From NCBI RefSeq assembly GCF_039652435.2, contig NZ_CP190246.1, positions 1,240,001 to 1,304,000 of the forward strand: 64,000 nucleotides of DNA, read 5' to 3'. The number at the start of each line of letters is the position of its first letter. The first letter of the stretch is position 1. The notes under the pieces were generated by a model, which was not told the DNA's origin, did not search any database, and was given only the letters and a program-made list of their open reading frames with translations. Both the position numbers and the translations under genes were made by a program. Below are positions 26,050-35,125 of the stretch, one piece after another. The DNA comes from Niabella insulamsoli (GTDB lineage Bacteria > Bacteroidota > Bacteroidia > Chitinophagales > Chitinophagaceae).

Positions 26050-27056
26050 TTTCCGGCTGCTTTTGTTTTTACAAAATCCATGATCTTTTTTATTTCGTCT
26101 GGCGTTACCGGCCTGCCCTCATTGCCCCAAGCGCTTCTTTCATAGTTGATGATCGCGGCGACGTGCTCTTCTGTAAACTCCATATTGGTGCCCACAGCTG
26201 CCATTGCGCCATATTCGGGTCGTGCGTCGTATCCATTCATGATGATGTCAACATACAACTCAAGCTGGTCGTCGTTGTTTACGACAGCGCTATTTTTAAG
26301 TGGCGGAAAAGCGCCTGCTAAACCTTCGCCCGTAGGTTGGTGGCAGCTTTGACAATTGGTTGCATATAATGTTTTGCCGTCCATCTTTGAAGCCGATGCG
26401 CCTGTTCCTTTTCCGGCGGGTTCTTTTTTATATAAAAACTCCCTCTCGGCGGTCCCTTCCGGCAGCGGCAATTGTTTTAGGGATTGAATATAAGCCAGCA
26501 GTTGCAAAGCTTTTTTTGTCGCTACTACTTTACCGGTTTTGCCATACATAAATTCCTGCGGCATGCTTACCACCACATCTGTGCTGTCCGGATTTTCTTT
26601 TATTTCAAATAGCCAGGGATAAGCGGGCATGATGGACTCTTTTACCACACTTCGTGGATTAAACAAGTGCATAAGGTTCCAGTCCTTACCACCATTTCGA
26701 TTTCCCACGTTGGTAAGGTCAGGCCCTGTACGTTCAGTGCCCATCAGCGTTGCCGTGTTGGCCCATAAACTCGTACGCTTGATGGTGGCGTAATCCGCGG
26801 GTATGCCAGGCCTCGAACCGAAGTTTTTATCCATGTCCACATTACGAACCTGTTGGGTATGACAGGCTACGCAGCCTTCGCTTATGTAAAGCAATTTTCC
26901 TTTGAGCGCATCGCCGGAAAGTGGTTCAGCCCCGGGCAATGGCGCATTATTTTTTTGATTTTGCAAAGCCGGCTGAATAGCGGTGAGATAGGTGAGTAGC
27001 AGAAAAAAGAGTCCTGCAACTGTGTAAAGTTTTTTGTGATTATTAAAAATTTCCAT
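26046..27056 (-). CDS. ccoO: cbb3-type oxidase diheme subunit (FixO/CcoO-like plus cytochrome c domain)
   Basis: A 336-residue membrane-anchored cytochrome (helix about 10-28). Two haem c sites are seen: EGCVACHTQQVRNVD with FixO-type sequence (SRPGIPADY, TERTGPDLTNVGNRNGGKDWNLMHLFNPRSVVKESIMPAYPWLF) and, after a linker, CQSCHQPTGEGLAGAFPPL with a class I cytochrome c domain. It thus joins a CcoO part and a CcoP-like monohaem part, replacing two subunits. It passes electrons to the CcoN subunit encoded 38 bp upstream. No separate CcoP gene is present. Confidence 0.9.
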   Translation of the reverse strand: MEIFNNHKKLYTVAGLFFLLLTYLTAIQPALQNQKNNAPLPGAEPLSGDALKGKLLYISEGCVACHTQQVRNVDMDKNFGSRPGIPADYATIKRTSLWANTATLMGTERTGPDLTNVGNRNGGKDWNLMHLFNPRSVVKESIMPAYPWLFEIKENPDSTDVVVSMPQEFMYGKTGKVVATKKALQLLAYIQSLKQLPLPEGTAEREFLYKKEPAGKGTGASASKMDGKTLYATNCQSCHQPTGEGLAGAFPPLKNSAVVNNDDQLELYVDIIMNGYDARPEYGAMAAVGTNMEFTEEHVAAIINYERSAWGNEGRPVTPDEIKKIMDFVKTKAAGK

Positions 27057-27094
27057 AGAAATGAGTTATTGAACCGTGGTCAATCTTTTTTTAT

Positions 27095-29227
27095 TTACAT
27101 AGAAGCGTTGGCTCCGGCAGTGATTTCGTGTTCAAGCTGAGCAATAGCCTGTTGTTTCGCATCCGTTTCTTCTGCGGGTCTGATAACCATGCGATAAAAG
27201 TTGTAGAAGTAAATGATATGCGAGATAAACATGAGGCTGCCGCCTACCGCGCGCCAAACCCAATATTCAAACATCACCACTACACTCTCAATAAAAGGCT
27301 GATGCTCCATCCACATAACGCCCCTGATGGTGCCTCCGATCATTAGCGGCACTGCGTAAAGCAAGAGACCAATAAAGGCGAGCCAGAAATGGGCGCCCAC
27401 AAGATGTTGAGGCGGTTCTTTCCCGGTAAGCCGTGGCACGATGGCGTAACTGCCACCCCAAATGGCGAAGGAAATAATGCCATAAAAGCCGAGGTGCGAG
27501 TGCGCCACCGTAAAGTCGGTAAAATGCCAAAGCAGGTTGGTGAAGCGAAATGCTTCGGCGGTACCTTGCAGGCTTACAATGAAATAATAAATAACTGCGG
27601 TTAAAAAAAACGGCAGGGTATAACTGTTCGACACTTTATTCCAGTGGCCTTTAAACGTCATACCAAAATTGATGGTCGCGGCTACCACCGGGATAATCAT
27701 GCCCGCACTGCCCACAATCGCTACAGTTTGAAGCCACCATGGAATAGCGCTGAATACAAAATGGTGTGTACCGATAATTGTATAAAAAAGTATCTGTGTC
27801 CAGAATGCCAGGATGCCCAGGCTATAAGCGTAGATAGGTTTATTGATTTGTTGAGGAATGAAATAATATAACAAGCCAAGCGTAAACAGTGTAAACCACA
27901 TCCCCACGCCCGAGTGCATATAGTAGCCCTGGGTGATGGTTTCTCCCAAACCGTTTTGCCAGAAAGGAAGATAAGCCGTGAGTGCGATGATGATTGTAAA
28001 AATCAACGCACCGATGATATACCAGTTGGAAATATAAATTTCCTTTGTGGTACGTTTCGCCACGGTGAGCAGATAATTAATTACGGTGAGAATTAGGGCT
28101 ACGGCAAATAGGGCCATGATAGGAAAAATATACTCTCTGAATTCGCCGCCGCCGTTGTTAATACCTGCCAGTAGGCTGATGGTGCCGATCGTTACCTGCA
28201 GATTGGTTAGTATCAGAGCGATCCATCCCCATTTTATACTATAAAGTTTGGTGTTGCTTACCACGGGCACTACATAATAACCCAGGCCCATAATACCCAA
28301 TGAGGCCCATCCCCAGAAAACCATATTGGTATGTACAGGGCGGAGCCTGCCGAAACTCAACCAGCTGACATGGTCGGCATCCGGCACAACGAATTTTATG
28401 CCCACATATTCACCGATCGCCGTGCCCAGCAAAAGCCAGAAAGCCGCGCAACCGAGATACCATAATACCAGTTTTGTAACGCCGGGTTCCAGTGCGGGAC
28501 GCGGCGCCGCCTTTCTTTTTACGGCAGTGAAATGAACGCCATATTTATCGCTAACGTTATTAATCATTCCCTTTGTATCTGCTACCTGCAGGCTGCCCGA
28601 TAGTTCCTGGTTACTGAGTTTAAAGTCAAGCGCCCGTTTCCGTTCTTCCAGGCGCTGCAAGAGCTGAGGATCGTCGGTTTCCATCATTTGGCGGGCCAAC
28701 TCTCTCGTGCGTTGTATATTTTTTTGAAAATTTGTTCTTTTAATGGCGTTTGACGCACGGCTGATAATCAAGATCGCCGCCAGCACTAACGGAATAGCCA
28801 GCAACACCAGGGTTATGATGATGCCTGGCTGGCCGAAAAGATTATCTTTTTTCTGTTCCAGATCTTGTGCAAAAGCGCTTGCTGCTGACGCCAGCAGGAA
28901 AACAAAACTGATGACCACCTTAGCTAAATGGCTGTTCCGTTTTTTGCGCTTGGTCAGCTTTTCTATTTGATCGGCGTTTAGATTATTCCAATCGGAGGCG
29001 TCGGGTTCCGGCGGGTTTTTATAATCTTTCATCGCGCTTTGAAAACGGAGATACTTATATATAAGTACGGCCAGGCATGCTATGAGAATAGCAATGCCCG
29101 CCACATTGATCAGATCGTAGGCGTCGGAGGCTTTAATGTAATTATGTTTTTCCTGGGCTTCCGCAACAGCCCCATTGCTGATCCATGAAAGAGTGAGACC
29201 GTACCGGAAAAATTTGTTCGTTTTCAT
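27095..29227 (-). CDS. ccoN: cbb3-type haem-copper oxidase catalytic subunit with N-terminal extension
   Basis: A 710-residue integral membrane protein. The CcoN core starts near residue 245 and keeps the low-spin haem His (LRPVHTNMVFWGW), the CuB His (YYMHSGVGMWF and IGTHHFVF), the haem ligands (FTVAHSHLGFYG) and the Tyr six residues before HH (FYTIIGTHH) that cross-links in cbb3 enzymes, so oxygen reduction is likely. Where proteobacterial CcoN has FEGPMM, this protein reads LQGTAE. The first about 245 residues are extra: helices at about 42-62, 99-120 (resembling a second signal peptide, LLASAASAFAQ) and 133-155, then a charged coiled-coil-like stretch (FQKNIQRTRELARQMMETDDPQLLQRLEERKRA). 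Confidence 0.9.
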   Translation of the reverse strand: MKTNKFFRYGLTLSWISNGAVAEAQEKHNYIKASDAYDLINVAGIAILIACLAVLIYKYLRFQSAMKDYKNPPEPDASDWNNLNADQIEKLTKRKKRNSHLAKVVISFVFLLASAASAFAQDLEQKKDNLFGQPGIIITLVLLAIPLVLAAILIISRASNAIKRTNFQKNIQRTRELARQMMETDDPQLLQRLEERKRALDFKLSNQELSGSLQVADTKGMINNVSDKYGVHFTAVKRKAAPRPALEPGVTKLVLWYLGCAAFWLLLGTAIGEYVGIKFVVPDADHVSWLSFGRLRPVHTNMVFWGWASLGIMGLGYYVVPVVSNTKLYSIKWGWIALILTNLQVTIGTISLLAGINNGGGEFREYIFPIMALFAVALILTVINYLLTVAKRTTKEIYISNWYIIGALIFTIIIALTAYLPFWQNGLGETITQGYYMHSGVGMWFTLFTLGLLYYFIPQQINKPIYAYSLGILAFWTQILFYTIIGTHHFVFSAIPWWLQTVAIVGSAGMIIPVVAATINFGMTFKGHWNKVSNSYTLPFFLTAVIYYFIVSLQGTAEAFRFTNLLWHFTDFTVAHSHLGFYGIISFAIWGGSYAIVPRLTGKEPPQHLVGAHFWLAFIGLLLYAVPLMIGGTIRGVMWMEHQPFIESVVVMFEYWVWRAVGGSLMFISHIIYFYNFYRMVIRPAEETDAKQQAIAQLEHEITAGANASM

Positions 29228-29271
29228 TATAAATATATTAAGACCTTATTATCTTTTATTAGGACAAAAAA

Positions 29272-29706
29272 TTATTTCATTTTTAGAAAGAAATTTTTGT
29301 TGATCAACTCCGTGTTGAAACTGCCGATCGTATTCTTTTCCAACATATCAATTATTTTTTCTTTAATGACTTTAAACTCGTGATGTACGGGGCATGGATT
29401 TTTGTGGGAGCAGGCTTTTAATCCTAATACACAAGTGTTATAGAAGCGGTCGCCATCAAGGGTCTTTACGATCTTGCCTAAAGGTGTTTTCAAATCGGCG
29501 CTATCGAGATAAAAACCACCATTAGGCCCTTTGGCCGAATGGAGCAGATTTTTTCTACACAGTTCCTGTAAAATTTTTGCTGTGAAATGGACCGGTGCGT
29601 CAATATTTTTGGCGATTTCTTTTACGCCTACGCGCTCGCCATTCCTTGTTTTCACTGCGATATACATCATCGCTTTGATTCCATATTCCGTTGCTTTCGA
29701 GAACAT
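29272..29706 (-). CDS. Rrf2-family transcriptional regulator (NsrR/IscR-like)
   Basis: A 144-residue regulator. I chose the ATG at 29706 (MFSKATEYGIKAMMYIA), the standard Rrf2 start; an upstream TTG at 29727 is less likely. The winged helix covers about 1-80 (VGVKEIAKNIDAPVHFTAKILQELCRKNLLHSAKGPNGGFYL), followed by three cysteines (NTCVLGLKACSHKNPCPVHHEF) positioned like the Fe-S ligands of NsrR/IscR. Family members sense NO, oxygen or Fe-S state. It lies 44 bp upstream of and in line with the oxidase operon, which it probably controls. Confidence 0.93.
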   Translation of the reverse strand: MFSKATEYGIKAMMYIAVKTRNGERVGVKEIAKNIDAPVHFTAKILQELCRKNLLHSAKGPNGGFYLDSADLKTPLGKIVKTLDGDRFYNTCVLGLKACSHKNPCPVHHEFKVIKEKIIDMLEKNTIGSFNTELINKNFFLKMK

Positions 29707-29799
29707 CCGGCCACAAAAGTAGTACAATATTTTAAATAAAGGACAATTTTATCCTTTATTTTTTACCCGTTTTAATTTTTGTAAAACGATGGGCTTGCG

Positions 29800-29838
29800 T
29801 GGCAAAATTTTCGCCAGTTTTGTGGTTCTTTTGAACCA
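29800..29838. promoter_or_regulatory. Two short dyads in the Rrf2/sulfatase divergent gap
   Basis: TGGC...GCCA flanking AAAATTTTC (29800-29816) and the perfect TGGTTC-TTTT-GAACCA (29823-29838) lie within 40 bp in the 220-bp divergent intergenic region. They are candidate operators for either gene; no direct evidence links them to a regulator. Confidence 0.35.
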
Positions 29839-29926
29839 ATAAGGTGAGGCTATGGTCAGCGGTCAAAATTTTTTAAAGAAATCTGAATAAAAAGCTTTGT
29901 ATTTTCAGTCAATAAAGATGTATTGA

Positions 29927-31768
29927 ATGAGATCGATTGTTATTGCATTGTTTTGTATGTCATTGACTGGCCTCGCTGCCGGTCAAAAAGGGGCAGATTC
30001 CCAGGGATTGCCCAATATTTTATGGCTCACATCGGAAGATAATAGTCCGCTGTTGGGTTGCTATGGCGACGCATGGGCGACGACCCCCAACCTGGATGAA
30101 CTAGCGAAGCAGGGTTTTTTATATACACACGCATATGCCAATGCCCCGGTTTGCGCGCCCATGCGCAATGCCATTATTACCGGCGTATACGCGGCTTCTT
30201 CGGGACATCAGCATATGCGCAGCAATTACCCCAAATCGTCTCATTTAAAATTGTTGCCTGCCTATCTGAGGAAAGCAGGATATTACTGCACCAATAATGT
30301 AAAAACAGATTATAATATCGCGAGCGAAGATCAGGCCGGTTGGAATGAAAGTAGTAAGAAAGCACATTATAAAAACAGGAAGCCGGGACAACCCTTTTTT
30401 GCTGTTTTTAATTGCACTATTTCGCATGAAAGTTATTTGCACCGGCCCGATTCCGGAAAAAAGTTAAAGCCCGATCCGTCGGCGGTTCAACTAGCGCCCT
30501 ATCATCCCGATAGTAAGGAGATGAGGCGCGATTACGCCCGGTATTATGAAGCTGTTGAGGCCATGGATGCTTGGGTGGGCGAAAAGTTGAAAGAATTGGA
30601 GGAAGCAGGGCTTGCAGAAAATACCATTGTCATATACTACAGCGATCATGGCGGTATATTGGGAAGAAGTAAAAGGTTTTTGTACGAAACAGGTACGCGG
30701 GTGCCTTTGGTGATAAGAATTCCGGATCGTTTTAAAAACTTGTATCCCGCGCCTACGCCAGGATCCGGTGTTGATCGGATGGTGAGCCTCGTGGATCTTT
30801 TCCCGACTATGTTGAGCATCGCCGGGACAAGTATCCCCGGCCATCTGCAGGGCCATGCATTTTTGGGTACGCAAAAAACTGCGGATCCTGAATTTGTCCA
30901 TATGTTTCGTGGCCGCATGGATGAACGCATCGACATGAGCAGGGCTGTGAGAAACGAGCGTTTTCGATATATAAGAAATTTTTTACCCTACCGGCCCTAT
31001 GCGCAACATATAGATTATTTATGGAAAGCGCCCTCCATGCAAGCCTGGTATGATTTATATCAACAGGGTAAGTGTAATGAGATTCAGTCACGCTTTTTTC
31101 AGGCAAAGCCTGTTGAAGAGTTGTATGATACCGAAAATGACCCGTGGGAAGTGCATAATTTGGCTAGTGATCCGCAATATCGAAAGGTGTTATCGATGAT
31201 GCGGACTGAGAATAAGCGCTGGATGAAACAAACATTAGATGCCGGCCTGATGCCCGAAGGTATGTTAGCTTCGATGGCGCAAACTGGTGCGGTGTATGAC
31301 AAATTACGTTCGGGTTATTATCCGATCGATGATTTGCTAGCCATTAGTGATTTGGCAAATTTTGCCCAGCCCAAAGACATTGAAAAATTAACAGAGGCGC
31401 TCCGCAATGATAACGCGGCCATAAGATGCTGGGCGGCCCGCGGCCTTTTGCAATTAGGAAATAATGCCGCTCCTGCTATTGCTTCTTTAAAGGAAGCATT
31501 GACGGATACCGTGCCGGATGTGGCGATTGTAGCCGCTGAAACCTTATATAATTTGGGACAGCAAGATGCAGCGCTGCCCGTTTTGTTCAGGTTATTGAAA
31601 GATAAAAATGAAATGGTACAACTGCATGCGCTCAATGCTATTGACAATAGCTGCAAGCGGAGCGATGTTGTAAAGAAGCAGATTGAAGCGTTCCTATCTC
31701 GTCAGAATGATACGACAAGCAAATACCTGATTCGTATAGCTGAATGGATATTGGAAAAACCGCGTTAG
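29927..31768 (+). CDS. Sulfatase (N-sulfoglucosamine-sulfohydrolase-like) with HEAT repeats
   Basis: A 613-residue secreted protein (signal peptide about 1-20, GLAAGQ). Metal ligands lie in NILWLTSEDNSPLLGCYGD; the formylglycine motif reads Cys76-Ala-Pro-Met-Arg80 (CxPxR with Met in place of Ser/Thr/Ala); the second metal motif is YYSDHGGILGRSKRF. The sulfatase ends near EELYDTENDPWEVHNLA (about 400-415). Residues about 470-613 are HEAT-like repeats (AIRCWAARGLLQLGNNAAPAIASLKEAL..., VAIVAAETLYNLGQ..., VQLHALNAIDNS). It is isolated from the first sulfatase cluster by 23 kb and converges on a GntR regulator gene. Confidence 0.93.
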   Translation: MRSIVIALFCMSLTGLAAGQKGADSQGLPNILWLTSEDNSPLLGCYGDAWATTPNLDELAKQGFLYTHAYANAPVCAPMRNAIITGVYAASSGHQHMRSNYPKSSHLKLLPAYLRKAGYYCTNNVKTDYNIASEDQAGWNESSKKAHYKNRKPGQPFFAVFNCTISHESYLHRPDSGKKLKPDPSAVQLAPYHPDSKEMRRDYARYYEAVEAMDAWVGEKLKELEEAGLAENTIVIYYSDHGGILGRSKRFLYETGTRVPLVIRIPDRFKNLYPAPTPGSGVDRMVSLVDLFPTMLSIAGTSIPGHLQGHAFLGTQKTADPEFVHMFRGRMDERIDMSRAVRNERFRYIRNFLPYRPYAQHIDYLWKAPSMQAWYDLYQQGKCNEIQSRFFQAKPVEELYDTENDPWEVHNLASDPQYRKVLSMMRTENKRWMKQTLDAGLMPEGMLASMAQTGAVYDKLRSGYYPIDDLLAISDLANFAQPKDIEKLTEALRNDNAAIRCWAARGLLQLGNNAAPAIASLKEALTDTVPDVAIVAAETLYNLGQQDAALPVLFRLLKDKNEMVQLHALNAIDNSCKRSDVVKKQIEAFLSRQNDTTSKYLIRIAEWILEKPR

Positions 31769-31854
31769 AAAAAGTATACGGTCCATTTTAAGCCGCTTTG
31801 TGTGAAAGCAGAAAAGCTCCGCAACTTGAATTAATCCGGTGTTCAACCACATTC

Positions 31855-32865
31855 TTATATCGAACGTCGTTTAATCAGTTGAAAAGGGTTCTTAAATTTT
31901 CCTGTTTCGTTTTTAAGAATACACGTCGCAGCCTTTCGGCCGAGCTCCTCGAAATCGGTGGTTACCACGGCGATATCCAACACATCTTTCAAAACTGTTT
32001 CGTTAAATGACAGGATGCCGATATCGCGGCCTAACTGATATTCTTTTTGGTGGGCTTTTTTGATTAGCAGCGCCAGGTCATATTCTGATGTATCAATGTA
32101 GAGTACTTTTTTTTGCAGCTTCAAATTTTCGGCGTCGGGAAGCACTTCAAATGCCTTGCCCGATTCCTCGCAAAACCTGTTAATACCTTTCAAAATTTCG
32201 CGCGGGTGGCAACCGTCCTCGCGAAGAATGACTGAGATCTTTTTGTATTTGGAGAGCCTTTCCTGTGCATCCTTTAAAGCGTGATAAATATCATTTTCGA
32301 AGTCCTGAAATATTTCGATGCAGTCTTTTTTGAGTCCGCCGACTTTTTTGTCAAGAGTGACCAGCTCCTGATCGGGTATCAAAGACAACAGGTCTTTAAT
32401 TTCCTTTTGTTTGACATCATAAGTGAAATGCGGCATGATGATGAAATAATGATATTTACCCAGGTTGGCCTCGATGATTTCTTTCAGCAACTTGATGTTA
32501 TAATGATGAATATGCAGCGAAATATGCACCTCGCCACCAAAGGTTTCAATCAGCGTATTGTACACGATCTTTTTGTACGCACTAATCTTATTCATCACCA
32601 AAAGAACTTTCAGCTTCTTGCTGGGCTTTCCAAGAACAAAATATCCTTTGCCGGGAACCGAGTGGATAAGCCCCTGCTTCTTCAATATTTTGTAAGCTTT
32701 TTCAACCGTGTCGCGGGCAAACTGATATTGTTCGCTAAACTCATTGATCGACAAAAGCTGGTCGTTTTTTTTCAACCTGCCTTTTTCAATTTCCTTTCGC
32801 AGGGACTCGGCAATCTGCTCCACCTTCGAAAGCTGAACCGAATTAATAATACTGATAGAGGTCAT
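31855..32865 (-). CDS. GntR-family regulator with LacI-type ligand-binding domain
   Basis: A 336-residue regulator. The ATG at 32865 (MTSISIINSV) is preferred to a longer form beginning at 32898. The winged helix covers about 1-80 (QIAESLRKEIEKGRLKKNDQLLSINEFSEQYQFARDTVEKAYKILKKQGLIHSVPGKGYFV), followed by a periplasmic-binding-like domain (KLKVLLVMNKISAYKKIVYNTLIETFGG... to GRDIGILSFNETVLKDVLDIAVVTTDFEELGRKAATCIL). This architecture senses sugars and is usual beside Bacteroidota carbohydrate genes. It may control the convergent sulfatase gene, but its target cannot be read here. Confidence 0.9.
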   Translation of the reverse strand: MTSISIINSVQLSKVEQIAESLRKEIEKGRLKKNDQLLSINEFSEQYQFARDTVEKAYKILKKQGLIHSVPGKGYFVLGKPSKKLKVLLVMNKISAYKKIVYNTLIETFGGEVHISLHIHHYNIKLLKEIIEANLGKYHYFIIMPHFTYDVKQKEIKDLLSLIPDQELVTLDKKVGGLKKDCIEIFQDFENDIYHALKDAQERLSKYKKISVILREDGCHPREILKGINRFCEESGKAFEVLPDAENLKLQKKVLYIDTSEYDLALLIKKAHQKEYQLGRDIGILSFNETVLKDVLDIAVVTTDFEELGRKAATCILKNETGKFKNPFQLIKRRSI

Positions 32866-33082
32866 TTTGGAAGCGTGCCGTTTATTGTGAAAAATCACCA
32901 GCGCGGTCTAAAGAGCGGCCGATTTTCGGCAAACCTATGATTTTCATCTGATAATGCGGGAAAGATACGCCGAGAAGGTCTATAAGTTGCCAGCCCCGGC
33001 TCCGACAAAGCGAGAGCATAGGAGGTATGATCCCTTTTTTCGGGCCGCCGTACAAAGTGTTGCCGCCGCACGTCCTGCAAGG

Positions 33083-34165
33083 CTAATGGCTAAAAGCGGG
33101 ATTACTAAGTTGTTTCAGGTAAGAAACATGAGAAATAACTGCATCCTTAACCTTGTTGTATTCAATATAACTCACATTAAATTCCTGACAGGTATTCTTT
33201 ATGATCTTATTGATTTTTGGATAATGGATATGCGATATTTTGGGGAAAAGGTGATGCTCTACCTGGAAATTCAATCCGCCCATAAACCAGCAGGCTAAGC
33301 GGTTTTTGGTCGCAAAGTTTGCAGTGGTTTTAAGCTGGTGCACCGCCCATTCGTCGTCAATCTTATTTGTTTCCGTATTAGGGACAGGAAAATGCGTATG
33401 TTCAACGGTGTGCGCCAATTGGAACACAATACTCAATACGAAACCGGCAAATAAGCCGTAGCAAAGAAACCCAATGGCCCAGGCCCCAGCGCCCACGGTG
33501 ATAATCGGAATGACAACAAATAAGATCAGGTGTAAGGTTTTGAATCCCCAAAAAACCAGGTGGTCTTTGGTGGTCATTTTTTTCAGGGGGATATCACCCA
33601 CTTTTTTGGTAAAGTATTTTTTATAATCCGAAAAAAAGATCCAGAACAAATAAAGAAGTGAGTAGGCCAGCCAAAAATAAAAATGCTGGTATTTGTGAAA
33701 TTTGTGATATTTCTGTGTTTCACACAAACGGAGAAAAGGCTTCGCGTCCAGGTCATCATCAATACCATCGATGTTGGTATAGGCATGATGAATGACGTTA
33801 TGTTTCATCTTCCACATAAACGTATTTGCGCCTAAAAAATTTAAAGAAGAAGCGGCAAGCGTATTCACCCATGGCTTGCTGCTAAAACTGCCATGAGCGC
33901 CGTCGTGCATAATATTAAAGCCAATTGCGGATGTAAAAAGGCTTAAAATCAGGCATTCAAAAATGGCCCAACCTGCTGTCGGCGTAAAAAATACCAAATG
34001 CGTATATACTGCTAAAAATCCTAATACAAGAAACAACGCCTTGGAATAAAGCCTCATGTTGCCGGTGCTTGCCGTGCCACGTTCTCTAAAATAATCATTG
34101 ATACGCGTTTTTAAAACGGTATGAAATGAAGGAGGTGGAGGTGTGGCAAACTTGGGAATTGACAT
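33083..34165 (-). CDS. Membrane fatty-acid desaturase (acyl-lipid/acyl-CoA type)
   Basis: A 360-residue integral membrane di-iron enzyme. Three His boxes are present: HDGAH (residues 87-91), HNVIHH (122-127) and QVEHH (about 302-306, followed by LFPKISHIHYPKI), matching the linoleoyl-CoA-desaturase-like group. There are four to six hydrophobic segments. It introduces a double bond into acyl chains of membrane lipids, with a ferredoxin or cytochrome b5-type donor not encoded here. No cytochrome b5 domain is fused. It is alone in the region. Confidence 0.93.
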   Translation of the reverse strand: MSIPKFATPPPPSFHTVLKTRINDYFRERGTASTGNMRLYSKALFLVLGFLAVYTHLVFFTPTAGWAIFECLILSLFTSAIGFNIMHDGAHGSFSSKPWVNTLAASSLNFLGANTFMWKMKHNVIHHAYTNIDGIDDDLDAKPFLRLCETQKYHKFHKYQHFYFWLAYSLLYLFWIFFSDYKKYFTKKVGDIPLKKMTTKDHLVFWGFKTLHLILFVVIPIITVGAGAWAIGFLCYGLFAGFVLSIVFQLAHTVEHTHFPVPNTETNKIDDEWAVHQLKTTANFATKNRLACWFMGGLNFQVEHHLFPKISHIHYPKINKIIKNTCQEFNVSYIEYNKVKDAVISHVSYLKQLSNPAFSH

Positions 34166-34263
34166 TAATTTCTAATATTTTGTAACTATAAAGGCTGCAA
34201 AGTTAAATAATTAACGCTGTTCCTTAAGTAAAAAAACTGTAAAATGATGAGCTCGCCGGTGTT

Positions 34264-35001
34264 TTAGGTTTCCTTTAGGATTAAGGCGTCCAAATTATCC
34301 AGTCCGATCTGCTTTTGCGAGATAAAAGCTTCCGCGTATTTGACGCCGATTCTTTTTCCCATCATACGCATCCGCGCCATCAGGCTTTCTTTAAAATCGG
34401 GTGTGGAAATATAGGTCTGCGGGCCCGATCCGCTATCCGCATTTGTATGAAACTGAGTTGTATAGGCTTCGATGGCCTGCATTTTTGTGGCGACTACCTC
34501 ACTTACATCGATCAGCAATTGGGGCTCCTGGTACCAATCCTGCATATATTGCAAAAAATAACGGGGCCGCCATTTTTCCTGCGGATTTCCTTCATCGTCA
34601 AAGGTTTCTATTTTTGATAATCCGGAAAGGAAACAAGCATCGTTTATCAGGTTGCCTGCCCTTCCATGGTCGGGGTGGCGGTCCACCAACACGTTTCCTA
34701 AGATAATGTCCGGCTGATACTTGCGAATGGTTTTGATAAGCAGTAGCTGGTGTTCTTCATCATTTTTAAAAAATCCATCTCTCATTTTAAGATTTTCCCG
34801 AACCGCAACACCCAGCACATTTGCCGCGGCTGTCGCTTCTGCATAGCGGGTTTCCACCGATCCGCGTGTGCCTAGCTCGCCCTGGGTTAAATCAATAATC
34901 CCTGCCTTTTTGCCGCGCTGGATTTCTTTAACAAGTGTGCCGGCGCAACCCAGTTCTACATCGTCAGGATGTACACCAATAGCGAGAATATCAAGTTTCA
35001 T
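34264..35001 (-). CDS. bshB1: Bacillithiol biosynthesis deacetylase BshB1 (PIG-L family)
   Basis: A 245-residue cytoplasmic zinc deacetylase. The LmbE/PIG-L metal motif DILAIGVHPDDVELGCAGTL opens the protein, followed by GIIDLTQGELGTRGS, ARYAEA-like (VETRYAEATAAANVLG) and the third ligand HPDHGRAGNLINDACFLSGL. BshB1 in Bacteroidota removes acetyl from GlcNAc-malate, the second step of bacillithiol synthesis. The length and the opening 'LDILAIGVHPDDVELGC' fit BshB1 closely. Other bsh genes are not in the window. Confidence 0.92.
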   Translation of the reverse strand: MKLDILAIGVHPDDVELGCAGTLVKEIQRGKKAGIIDLTQGELGTRGSVETRYAEATAAANVLGVAVRENLKMRDGFFKNDEEHQLLLIKTIRKYQPDIILGNVLVDRHPDHGRAGNLINDACFLSGLSKIETFDDEGNPQEKWRPRYFLQYMQDWYQEPQLLIDVSEVVATKMQAIEAYTTQFHTNADSGSGPQTYISTPDFKESLMARMRMMGKRIGVKYAEAFISQKQIGLDNLDALILKET

Positions 35002-35125
35002 TTGCCTTTTTAAAATTTAATGATCGAATGTTTGCCCTAACTGAAAACCCTGCGGCAATTCATGTAGCTTCAGATAACAATTCAAATCGCCAAAAGTTGT
35101 GGCTATTACGTTGATCGGCTAAGGC

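Noticed and set aside
32281..32940. 219-codon frame opposite the GntR regulator
   Set aside because: Antisense to a well-supported regulator; hydrophobic composition comes from the complement.
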